From positions 7,502,001-7,566,000 of the forward strand of contig CM106586.1 in NCBI GenBank assembly GCA_048013815.1: DNA of 64,000 bases, in the 5' to 3' direction. Within the stretch, counting starts at the first letter, position 1. Every line of letters begins with the position of its first letter. The notes below the pieces were generated by a model that was not told the origin of the DNA, searched no databases, and worked only from the letters and a program-made list of their open reading frames with translations. Of the stretch, positions 13,806-22,116 are shown piece after piece. This DNA comes from Setoptus koraiensis (lineage: Eukaryota > Arthropoda). The translations under genes and the position numbers were made by a program.

Positions 13806-14167
13806 GCACTCGTACAAGTGGCGAAACTGGCGCAATCAATCAAGTAATCAATCAAGCAATCAGCGGGCAACAGCAGAGTCCTCTCTGGGGCAAGTCACGC
13901 AAGCTTCCGTTGGCCCCTTTCGTCGGTTCATCTTGGCTTGGTGGTGTCATTTATTTTGCGGGGATATTCACAAGTAGCGACAACGGCAGCATCGCGAGCA
14001 CATACAAATAGATGATATAAGACAAATATATAAATATATGAATATATACAAACATATACACACAAAGGGACAAAATCTTTCAATTTGAATTGCCAAGCAA
14101 TCAGCGCTCGCAAGCAGCTTGGCGCGTGTAAGTAGGGCTGCACAGGGAGAATAGCTCGTGGAGAGAA

Positions 14168-15460
14168 ATGAGACTAGATAATGCTGATGACATTTTATCC
14201 ATATCTATGAGTCATCCAATGCAACAGCATATTCATAAACATTTGGAATTTGATTTAAATCCATGTAGTGATCCGTTTGATATTAATGACGACATCGAGC
14301 AACAACACCAGCAACTTAGAAGCACCAGACTCAATTACGGGAGCCATAGATCACAAACTCTGCCAGTGTCGCTCACACCGTCGCCAACGTCGCCACCCAT
14401 TTACGACAGGCGCATAGATTTACAGAATGTGCCTGGGCATGCGTTGAATTTGCACCAACAACAACAGCAACAGCAACAACAACAACAGGATATAAGCCAG
14501 CAGCAGCAGCAACAACACAACAATGTTGGCGATCACAATTCGTCGCCTCAATCAGCCGTTCCTATAAATTATCAACAGCAACAACAGCAGCAGCAGCAGC
14601 AAGCTAGGCCACATCCCGTTAGCCAGTCTAACAGCTCACCCCTTCGACCGTCCCTAAATCATGAGCAAAATCAGCAATTACCATCCTTAACAGCGGCGCC
14701 AATATCCGGTCCAAGTTTGGCAAGTGGATCGCCAGCGGCAACCTTACAGCATCACCATCATCGTAGTTATCACAGCTCGTCGCATCATCATCATCACCAC
14801 CAGCAACAACCACTGGTAGCGTACAACAGTTGTGGTAATGTCAAAAATGCAAACAACAACAGCAACAACAACAACAACACAAACAACAAACAAATGGGCA
14901 AAGCGGCACCTGTCGGCGCAGATCAACAAGCCGTAGGGTCCCAGCAACAATATCAGCAGTATCATCACCGGCACCATCGACCAAATCAATCTGTGAATCT
15001 TGCCAAAGACAAGGAGCTTATTTACGGGCAACAACAACAACAACAACAAACTACCACCTCACCATATGATAATAAGCTCACTGATATGCCCAGTACTTAC
15101 ACTGTTACGCCCAATACAATAAGTGATGCCAATATAGGCCTTGTTGCTAGCAGTAACAAACTAACCAATCAAGACCATTCATCTCAAGCTGCTCAAGCCC
15201 CCACAACCGGAAGCACCGGCAACGTTGACAGAGGATGGACGGATATTAGTTTAGCTGCTAATAATAACAACAACAACAATAATAGTAATAATGTTAATTG
15301 TTCAAATAACCAAAGTTTTCTAAAAAACAGCACAGCGGTCTCATTCAAGCCGCATAGGACCTCGCCCTGGATGCGTATCTCAAAAATTGTTTTAACACCA
15401 ATCGGTATAGTGGTTATCTTGTTTATAGTTCTCTCTCCTCTCTTCCATTATATGATGTAG
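14168..15460 (+). CDS. Gln/Asn/His-rich protein with a C-terminal membrane anchor, function unknown
   Basis: An intact single-exon frame of 430 codons. I do not recognise the family. The N-terminal 90 residues are of ordinary composition, with a Ser/Thr/Pro stretch around residues 64-80. Then come poly-Gln tracts (about 96-107, 111-116 and 136-144), a His-rich run (about 195-211), Asn runs (about 226-240 and 363-373) and more Gln. The last 27 residues form one hydrophobic segment (about 407-425) ending in HYMM, with the basic, aromatic stretch PHRTSPWMR just before it. There is no N-terminal signal peptide. This is the layout of a tail-anchored protein: a long, disordered cytosolic part and a short luminal end. 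The ATG at 14168 has an in-frame stop about 40 bp upstream, which supports this start. It is tail-to-tail with the eEF1-gamma frame. I am confident that it is coding and have no functional call. Confidence 0.8.
   Translation: MRLDNADDILSISMSHPMQQHIHKHLEFDLNPCSDPFDINDDIEQQHQQLRSTRLNYGSHRSQTLPVSLTPSPTSPPIYDRRIDLQNVPGHALNLHQQQQQQQQQQQDISQQQQQQHNNVGDHNSSPQSAVPINYQQQQQQQQQQARPHPVSQSNSSPLRPSLNHEQNQQLPSLTAAPISGPSLASGSPAATLQHHHHRSYHSSSHHHHHHQQQPLVAYNSCGNVKNANNNSNNNNNTNNKQMGKAAPVGADQQAVGSQQQYQQYHHRHHRPNQSVNLAKDKELIYGQQQQQQQTTTSPYDNKLTDMPSTYTVTPNTISDANIGLVASSNKLTNQDHSSQAAQAPTTGSTGNVDRGWTDISLAANNNNNNNNSNNVNCSNNQSFLKNSTAVSFKPHRTSPWMRISKIVLTPIGIVVILFIVLSPLFHYMM
14456..14602. repeat. CAR trinucleotide tracts coding for poly-Gln
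   Basis: Mixed CAA/CAG runs inside the unknown gene. CAA and CAG alternate irregularly, which fits selection for the amino acid as much as plain repeat slippage. Confidence 0.9.
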
Positions 15461-15540
15461 CTACAATTAGAAACTACAACAACTACTTATTGTTCTATAT
15501 AACAATAGACGATATATAGAGATAATGTATTATTATTACT

Positions 15541-15546
15541 ATTAAA
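15541..15546 (+). terminator. Candidate poly(A) signal ATTAAA
   Basis: ATTAAA lies about 80 bp after the stop at 15460. A second ATTAAA is at 15673-15678. Either could end the transcript of the Gln-rich gene; neither has a clear advantage. Confidence 0.4.
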
Positions 15547-15689
15547 CTGGTGGGATATAATCCCCCTTCTTATATACAAAATCATAGTTGTTGAAAGTTA
15601 GTCACTACCATTATCTAACTACCTGGCTATCTGTGCGTCACCGAGACAGATAACTAGCCGCCAATCTAATATATTAAATTAATTTTCAT

Positions 15690-16200
15690 AGAGGTATCGA
15701 TGGGTTCTCCATAACTGGTCGCATCATCTCTATTTGGAGACGTAAAGACTCTTTACTAAAGAGGAAAAAAGAACAGAAACTGAGGCGACCGATCCAGTGA
15801 GAAGGATTCTCGATAAAAAAAATGGCGTCCAAACTGTGGGACCTGATACTGATTTCGAGTATTGATCCCACATGGGCTAGGCCCGAACACCCTGATTGAT
15901 GTCAAAATAATTGGACGAACGACGACCCATTTTTCTCGGTGACATCTACCAGAGACAGAGGAAGTAGACAACAACAACGGCTCCATCAGACTATGGCCTG
16001 CTGAGGGTAAATCTTCACGATTTGGCTGCCAGGCAACCATCGTGAGAGAGGAACACGACTTCTTGATTTCACGACCAAGAAGATAAATAAGCTGATAAGA
16101 TCAGTGGAGGATAGGAAGAAAAGGAAATGAAGAGACGGCCCCAAAAAATGGCATCATGCCATGGGTTCAGGCTGATTTGTATGTCGTAAAATTAGCGCCC
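15690..16200. other. Unassigned island of intermediate composition
   Basis: This stretch differs from the GC-rich flanks: it has no GGGGCCCC-type words and no tandem repeats, and it carries purine-rich runs on the + strand. The minus strand has a 94-codon frame (15756-16040) that I do not recognise, and codon use gives no support for it. It lies between two tail-to-tail genes, so it may simply be 3' UTR and spacer. I could not match it to U1-U6, RNase P, SRP or rRNA by eye. Confidence 0.35.
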
Positions 16201-16235
16201 AACTCTGGGAACTATGAGCTATCTGCGTGCCATCG

Positions 16236-16241
16236 TTTATT
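16236..16241 (-). terminator. Poly(A) signal AATAAA overlapping the eEF1-gamma stop codon
   Basis: On the minus strand the final codon, the TAA stop and the next base read AAATAAA, so the AATAAA hexamer contains the stop codon itself. If used, the 3' UTR would be only about 10-30 nt. No other AATAAA is obvious in the next 100 bp. Confidence 0.5.
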
Positions 16242-17018
16242 TAAATATTTTTCCCTGGTTGTACGTAAGCCCATTATATGTGCCCTCGCGTCTAAAGAAG
16301 GTATCGACCAATTTCTTTGTTTCTGGGTCTTTGGGGTCCAATTTTTTCCAGGAGTACACTTCGTAGTCTACTTGCCAGTCCTCTGACAATTCGAAGGCCA
16401 GGCCTTGTCCTCGCCAGACCCAAACGCCGGCAATGGCATTTTTGTGGTCCTCACCAAACACACACATGGAGGCGAAGGCCGCCTTTCGCATCTTATCTAA
16501 ACGCTGATACATACCGGAGACCAGATTGCAACTTTGAAAAAGTAGGCCCAATTCGTCATTGTATTTGTAGTCACACAACCAGATTGAGTAATGCTCTGTG
16601 TCGAGTTTCTCCCAGAAATAAGGAATTGATTCATCTTCTGGAAAGTTGGAGAATTTGCGTTTGAAATCATCAAAGTCAAAATTTCCTTTTGGCAACACGG
16701 CAAATGGGTCCTTGGGCTTCTTTTCGGCGGCCTCAATTTGATCTAACAAGTCGGCGGCCGATGTTTCTTGTGGTTGTTTCGGTTGCTCGGGCTTCTTCTC
16801 AACTGCTTTTGGCTTCACGCAACAAGAGGGCGAGTCCTTGTCCTTGTAGCCTGGCTGGTTGATGACGGTCTTGTAATATCGCTGCAGATTTACGAATCCG
16901 GTCAATTGCTTCTCTTTGTCGGCCAACAGTGTGCCAAGCAAACAGTCGACGGGACTTAGGCGCTCGCCCACTGCGAAGGTGTGTGATTCAAAAAATTTGT
17001 CTGCTCCCTCCATGGTTT
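16237..17018 (-). CDS. eEF1G: Elongation factor 1-gamma, C-terminal part
   Basis: eEF1-gamma is the structural subunit of the eEF1B exchange factor, which recharges eEF1A with GTP during translation. Counted from the ATG at 17013 there are 258 residues. Residues 1-55 match the end of the GST C-like domain (HTFAVGER, then VINQP). Residues 60-97 are the Lys/Glu/Pro-rich linker. Residues 99-258 are the complete conserved C-terminal domain (KDPFAVLPK, FKRKFSN, YFWEKLD, GVWVWRGQ, DWQVDYE, ending NQGKIFK). Full-length homologues have about 430 residues, so the thioredoxin-like GST N domain and the start of GST C are missing. A possible splice acceptor (TTATTGTCAG) lies just before 17018 in compatible phase, so upstream exons may exist elsewhere, but I found none between here and NHP2, or up to 20 kb. 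Alternatives are a 5'-truncated copy or an assembly break. The frame is intact. Confidence 0.9.
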
Positions 17019-17494
17019 CTGACAATAAATTCTAATAATAGGTTACAATAAATTCTAATAGTGGGTTACAATAATAATAATAATAATGATAATGTGATAA
17101 ATGAATCGGATATTTAATTAAGTTTGGTACTTTATGTAACGATGACTTGCCACGACATGTGTCTCTACAGTGAATGATGGCTGATAGCTGGCCGAATGCC
17201 GACGGAAGGATTGTTCGCACATGCGCCAATAGCATAAGCGCGCAATTTAAATTACCTCTGGCCCTCTGGTGGTCGATAGATGAACTAAATTTCAGATATT
17301 TCAAATAACGCGCTCAAGCTATTACCGCATGTGTAAACAATCGCTCACGTGTGGACAGTTATTTTATTGGAGATTATTATTGTTGTGTTATTTTGCTCCT
17401 CATTTTGATCCATTTTGCCAATCGATATCAAATAAATAATCAATTTATCATCATCGATACCACCGTCGCTGCAGCGATACTCGCCATAAATACC
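17019..17494. promoter_or_regulatory. Head-to-head spacer between eEF1-gamma part and NHP2
   Basis: This AT-rich spacer of roughly 480 bp lies between a minus-strand and a plus-strand coding start and holds the NHP2 promoter and 5' UTR by position. It contains two near-identical copies of a 20-bp block (ATTAGAATTTATTGTAACC type on the minus strand) next to the eEF1-gamma end and a short TAA/AAT run. I see no convincing TATA box or initiator. A plus-strand frame continues upstream of the NHP2 ATG for 48 codons but is hydrophobic and not conserved in the family. Confidence 0.4.
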
Positions 17495-17881
17495 ATGGAG
17501 GATCAAGTGCCAGAAGCGAACGCGATTGCAAAGCCCATGGCCGACAGGAAACTCACTAAGAGACTACTCAAATTGATCGCATTGTCATCCAAGGAAAAGG
17601 ACCAGTTACGGCGAGGTCTAAAGGACGTGCAGACAAGGATCAGGAAGGGCGAAACGGGCATTTGTATACTGGCCGGCGACGTGGACCCCATCGATGTCTA
17701 TTGTCACCTGCCAGCGGTTTGTGAAGATAAAAATATTCCCTACTGTTTCGTTCCACAAAAAAGAAGCATCGCCGATGCGTTGGGCGCTAAAAGGCCTTGC
17801 ATCGTTGCCCTGGTTCGACCAATGGAGGACGAGCTATACGCAAAGTGTCACCTAAAACTATCAGCCCTGTCGAGCAAATAA
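17495..17881 (+). CDS. NHP2: H/ACA ribonucleoprotein subunit NHP2
   Basis: NHP2 is one of the four core proteins of box H/ACA snoRNPs, with dyskerin, NOP10 and GAR1. It binds the guide RNA and supports pseudouridylation of rRNA and snRNA in nucleoli and Cajal bodies. The product has 128 residues in one exon and is almost entirely the L7Ae/L30e fold. Family landmarks are ADRKLTKRLLKLI (16-28), RRGLKDVQ (39-46), ILAGDVDPIDVYCHLP (58-73), CEDKNIPY (76-83) and GAKRP (97-101). The VYCHLP and GAKRP segments and the Val-Gln pair fit NHP2 better than its paralogue SNU13/15.5K. The start at 17495 is preferred over the in-frame upstream ATG at 17351, because it sits in a strong Kozak context (ATACCATGG) and the upstream extension is hydrophobic and unconserved. 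The protein is somewhat shorter at the N-terminus than human NHP2. Its 3' end faces the Dscam-like exon with a 72-bp gap between stop codons. Confidence 0.95.
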   Translation: MEDQVPEANAIAKPMADRKLTKRLLKLIALSSKEKDQLRRGLKDVQTRIRKGETGICILAGDVDPIDVYCHLPAVCEDKNIPYCFVPQKRSIADALGAKRPCIVALVRPMEDELYAKCHLKLSALSSK

Positions 17882-17927
17882 TAACCCATCATGTAGACTC
17901 AATTTTCAATTCAATCGTTTGAATTCA

Positions 17928-17933
17928 TTTATT
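17928..17933 (-). terminator. Poly(A) signal AATAAA of the Dscam-like gene
   Basis: AATAAA on the minus strand begins 21 bp after the TGA at 17954-17956. Cleavage 10-30 nt further on would place the transcript end about 15-40 bp from the NHP2 stop codon on the other strand. Confidence 0.6.
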
Positions 17934-17953
17934 AACTATCAGGCTGATGATCA

Positions 17954-20253
17954 TCATTCGGTAACATCGTATATAAGAGAGGTGTGATAGTGATTTATAT
18001 GTTGCTGTTGTTGTTGCTGCTGCTGTTGTTGAAGTTGTAGGTGTTGTTGATTATCCATCTTGCCAAACGTCTTGTTTGTGGTTGGTTTGTTCATGACAAT
18101 GTCATTCACAGTCAATGTACTATACGGTATTGGTGGCAAACTTCGCTGTTGAGCTCTGGCAATTGTTGATTGCCTAATCTGTTGTTGTTGCTGCTGTTGC
18201 AATATATTTTGATTGACCTGATGGTCTATGTGTTGGTATCTATTGGATGGATGGTTCAATGTGGCAGTTTCGCCGAACAGGTTGCTATTAAGAACATTGG
18301 TGTGTATATTGTTGTTACTGTTTGCTTGGGCAGTAGTGATATGACTGTTTGTCTGATGATTGTTTTGGGCACTGCTGTTGTTCACTATGACACTATCCTC
18401 AAAATCTATGAATCGCTTAACAGAATAACCCGATTGCATGGTATTGCTAGCCGGTGTCCAGGAGCTGGGATAGGACGACGACGAATGGAATGCCCTATGT
18501 ATGCGCCTGGCGCACGCTATAGTTGCCATCGCGACAACAATTATCACAATCAAACCGGAAGCACCAAAGAACACATAAATATACTGTTGTCTATTGATTT
18601 CCGAGGGCGACATTGTTTGGATTGTATTGTCCAATTGGTGGCCAACCACATTGAGGCCCTCCTTCAGCAGTTGATTATTGGTGTCGGTCTTGAAGACAAC
18701 AATATTGCTGGGATCACCAAATCCGTAATCATTCACCGCCACTATATAGGACCTGTAGGTGCTGCCAGGCGACAGATTTGTCTGTTGATATTCATTCTTA
18801 AAATTGCTTGTGTCGCTATTGGTGGACATGAGCTGGCCGCCCGCTGTCTCAACGGAACTGTCCAGCATCAGTTGGCCATTTTCATCGTTTCGGTGACTTA
18901 TGGTCACCTCGGACCAATTTGGATCGCCACCCACCATCTGAAAATAGATTATGTGCCTGCGGATTGGACCGGCAACAATTGCAAAATTGTTGTTGTTGTT
19001 GTTGTTATTACTGTTACTGTTGACGTTGCCATGATGATGCTGATTTGGGTAGGTCCAACGCAACGTGACCCCAGTGGAGGTTACCTTGTGAGCGTATAGA
19101 GTGGGAGCCGGCGGCAATTGTTTGCCCTCACTAGTCATGGCATGAACAACGTGCGACTCGGGCCCCGAGCCGGCCCTATTGAACGCCTTCACCGTTATTT
19201 GGTATTCTTGTCCGCGGCGTAAATTATACAAGAATGTATCATAATGTATGACATTTTTAACAAAATCCACCGTCTTGAACGAATAAATAACCTGAGCCAT
19301 AGTGTGCTGTAAGGCAACGTTTGCGACGGGCGACAGTAGATCGGCGTCGCCTCTGCTATCAATTTTGTTGAGATCCAAAATGGAGGCCATAGGCGATTGC
19401 GATTGGCTCATATATCTGGGCCGGTGGCCAACGTAAAAGCCCAACAATCGTCCATTCCAGGTCTCTATCGGGGGTATCTTCCATGAGACGCGCAGCGTTG
19501 TCGGGCCTAGCGTCTCAACGGCCACATCGTTTGGGGGCGCCGAGGGCTCCTCTTCGGTGGTGGTGAATATGACACTGTCTGAGGCGTCACTTTTGCCCAC
19601 AAGATTGTAAGCAATCACAGAGCATTCATAGGTGACAGATGGGTACAAATTGGGTATTAAGGCCGCCGTTTGCAGTCCATCTATAACAAGTTCTTCTCTT
19701 CGGTGATTTTGCGATTGTCCAACACCGTTATGTTGTTGTTGTTGGTTAGTTAGCTTGACGTTTGTTGCGTTGGCTGAGTCGTCCGAATCGCGATCTTGGT
19801 GAAAATTGTTCCAATTGAAACCTTTGCGCCAATATTGAATGGTATAATTTGTGATGCGACTGTTGCCGCCGAATGGGGCCGACCAAACAAGCGACGCGCT
19901 CCTGGACCAGACGTCTTTCGCTTGCAAATTGAGCGGCTTACTTGGTACGCCAACAATGACCAATTTTGTTAATTTTTCACTCTTGCCATGATCGTTTTGA
20001 GCCTGACATTTGTAAAGAATGCCATCCTCGCGTTGAATGGACCTAATAATCATGAAAGAATTAACACCGTGCTCAGTGGTGGCCTCATAAATGTCGTAGC
20101 CGTCTGTGCCGTGTTTATCTAGCGTTTTGTTGTCGCCCTCCTTGAACCATTCCACAATCATGGGCAAATCGCCCGTTGCGTTGCATTCCAGCCTGACGCT
20201 ATCGCCGCTCCTCACCTGTATAACTGTGAATTTTTCATCGAATTTTGCTGGCA
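17954..20253 (-). CDS. Dscam-like (sDscam-type) terminal exon: Ig, three FN3, TM, cytoplasmic tail
   Basis: A neuronal cell-surface recognition protein of the Dscam family, 3' portion, in one uninterrupted exon of about 765 codons. Counting from the first codon: one I-set Ig domain (1-102; Cys24, Trp36, Cys83), FN3-1 (103-233), FN3-2 (236-374), FN3-3 (378-524), a transmembrane segment (about 557-582) and a 184-residue tail. The Ig and first two FN3s resemble Dscam Ig9-FN1-FN2 (for example APFGGNSRITNYTIQY and WNGRLLGFYVGH). Ig followed by three FN3 and TM is the shape of chelicerate sDscam. FN3-1 and FN3-3 carry Gln/Asn-rich loop insertions. The tail has poly-Gln runs and a proline motif, RSLPPIPYSTL, that could bind SH3 or phosphotyrosine adaptors. 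The exon begins at an acceptor (CATAAATCATAG, with a CTAAC branch-point candidate about 29 bp upstream) in phase 1, so it is not the start of the gene. No upstream Ig exon of its own is visible in the window. Confidence 0.88.
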
Positions 20254-22116
20254 CTATGATTTATGATATGTTAATTAATGTTAGGGTAATTGTTAATTAC
20301 AGGAAATAGACACAATAGGTAATGTTAATGGCAATTGTGTGGCCACCAATTGGTGTGCGCACGACGGATGGAGTATTGAGTTATGTTATCATGTTATTAT
20401 GTGTTATTGTTAGCGGGAGTATACGATTAGTCAATTGGTGATAGTTAAATTAACGATAGGGGTTAGGTTAGCGAGAGAAGATTAATTAATTAATTAATTT
20501 GATTAATTTTAGTGTGCAATGGTCACAATGGTGATGACCATGATGATCTGTATATAATTTGGTCGGAATGGGTGCGAGGCTAGCGGAAAGGGGGACGGTC
20601 ATGTCGGGAAGTGTCATGTCATTGGTCCGGCAATTGGTGGTCTGTTTGGTGTCGCGAATGGTCAGTTTTACATGATTTTCTCTTCGTATTTTTTTTTTCT
20701 CTCTAACGATATCTCCCTCGTTCGGGGATACAATCGTTATTACAGTGGTCTTGATTATGCATTCAATATTATATTAAATTAATGAGCATCATGTGCAAGT
20801 CTGGCGACAAACAAATTTATTTGGTTGTGAAAGGGGGCGCTATATCGTTATATCACAGTGTCACACAGTGGCGACGCGCACACTTGCACAACCATCTATA
20901 GATTTGCTTGTCTCGATCGCTTGCCACAATTGCTTTCAATCTATTCTTTGTTTTTGTTTTTTGATAATCATTTTTCTTTCCGATGATAGAATATTCGCTA
21001 AAACAATATTCTCTGCTGAGCGCATATTTGCAAATATGCATTTATTAGAAAATATTCTATTCTAATATTATAATATTGAAATATCCGATATCTGTCTATC
21101 CACGGTGACAGGTACGAATGCCAGCGAATGGCCACTCGAACTTGGCTAGAGCTCAGTCGCGCGCACGGGCCCCACAGCAGTGCGAGCAGACGGGCGGCCG
21201 AGAAGAGGCCCGACGAAGTGGAGAGCTAATTATGTATTGCTGATACACGCACCTAGCCACGGAGCTAGCTAGACGCGCCATTCTACAAATGCGCCTCTCG
21301 CTTCGTTTGACCTAGTTTGCCACTGTTGGCAGTTGGCGCGCCACGAGCAAGCACAAGCGGCCGCAGTGCAGTGGGGCCCCAGCCAGAGCGCTACCCAGAA
21401 GCGCGCAAAGTGTCTTGACAATGTTGTGAGCGAAGATGGCGCACGCTCAGCGCCCCTATGTCACGAGCTTCGCGTCGCTTGCCACAGCACAGTTTAAACT
21501 TTTGGCGCCAATTGTCCGCCGGCGGCTCGTTGGGTCGATGTTGGCGGATATTGTTTGCATTTTGCGACCCACGAACCGACCCGAGCGGCCGCGTCGACCG
21601 CAACAAATGCGGAAACCGAGCGGCCGCTAGCCGGCCACCAATCCGTTCACTAATTACTAATTAGTCATTAGTGAGCTCGTTGCTGGCTGTCGTGGCTAGC
21701 GACAAATTGGCCATGGACGCTGTCAGTGAATCAGACTCAATTATTTAAATTATTGTTTGTTATTATTGTGATTATCGTGCGACACTGCATTTGATGCAGT
21801 GTCTACGCAGTGTTTAATAGTGTCATAATGGTGTCACAACAGTGTTATAATGGTAGGTTAGATTCGGCACGGGGGCGCTCGTTGCGAATTTGTATTGAGA
21901 AGAGAAAAAACAACAAACAGGAAACATAACAGTGTTGTTGTTGTTGTGCGCCACACAGTGGCAGAATGGGGCGACAACAAACGGGTTGACATTATTACAT
22001 AATTACATAATAAAAATAGATGCGACGAGCAATAACACACTTGATTAACGCGCTATTATTAATTACGCAACAACAATTACGTATTACAAATACGAATCTC
22101 GGATATCACTTTTGTG
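20254..22116. other. Spacer between the Dscam-like exon and the Dpr terminal exon
   Basis: I searched the minus strand for Ig motifs (Asp-x-Gly-x-Tyr-x-Cys) and found none, and no usable frame above 60 codons looks like protein. The part up to about 21.06 kb is AT-rich, including a TTAA tetramer run near 20480-20500. From about 21.1 kb the composition becomes GC-rich as in the right flank, which is a sharp change. A short hairpin (10-bp arms, 21780-21802) lies near 21.8 kb. Confidence 0.6.

Larger units (their letters stand above)
1..14167. other. GC-rich noncoding region without a recognised gene
   Basis: I find no frame here with family similarity, conserved motifs or a plausible splice chain. 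Long frames such as + 11059-12264 and + 10499-11416 are rich in Arg, Ala, Gly and Pro, or are read through CA/TG repeats, and they overlap frames of equal quality on the other strand, as expected where AT-rich stop codons are scarce. The stretch holds several tandem repeats and hairpins listed separately. From about 12.3 kb the base composition shifts toward AT, with AAAATA, CA and TG runs, which may include the promoter and 5' UTR of the gene starting at 14168. Confidence 0.7.

Noticed and set aside
17351-17494. 48-codon N-terminal extension of the NHP2 frame
   Set aside because: It is hydrophobic and unlike any NHP2 N-terminus; the ATG at 17495 has a strong Kozak context and matches the family start.
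18170-19099. 309-codon plus-strand frame
   Set aside because: It is the antisense shadow of the Dscam-like exon, whose domains are unambiguous on the minus strand.
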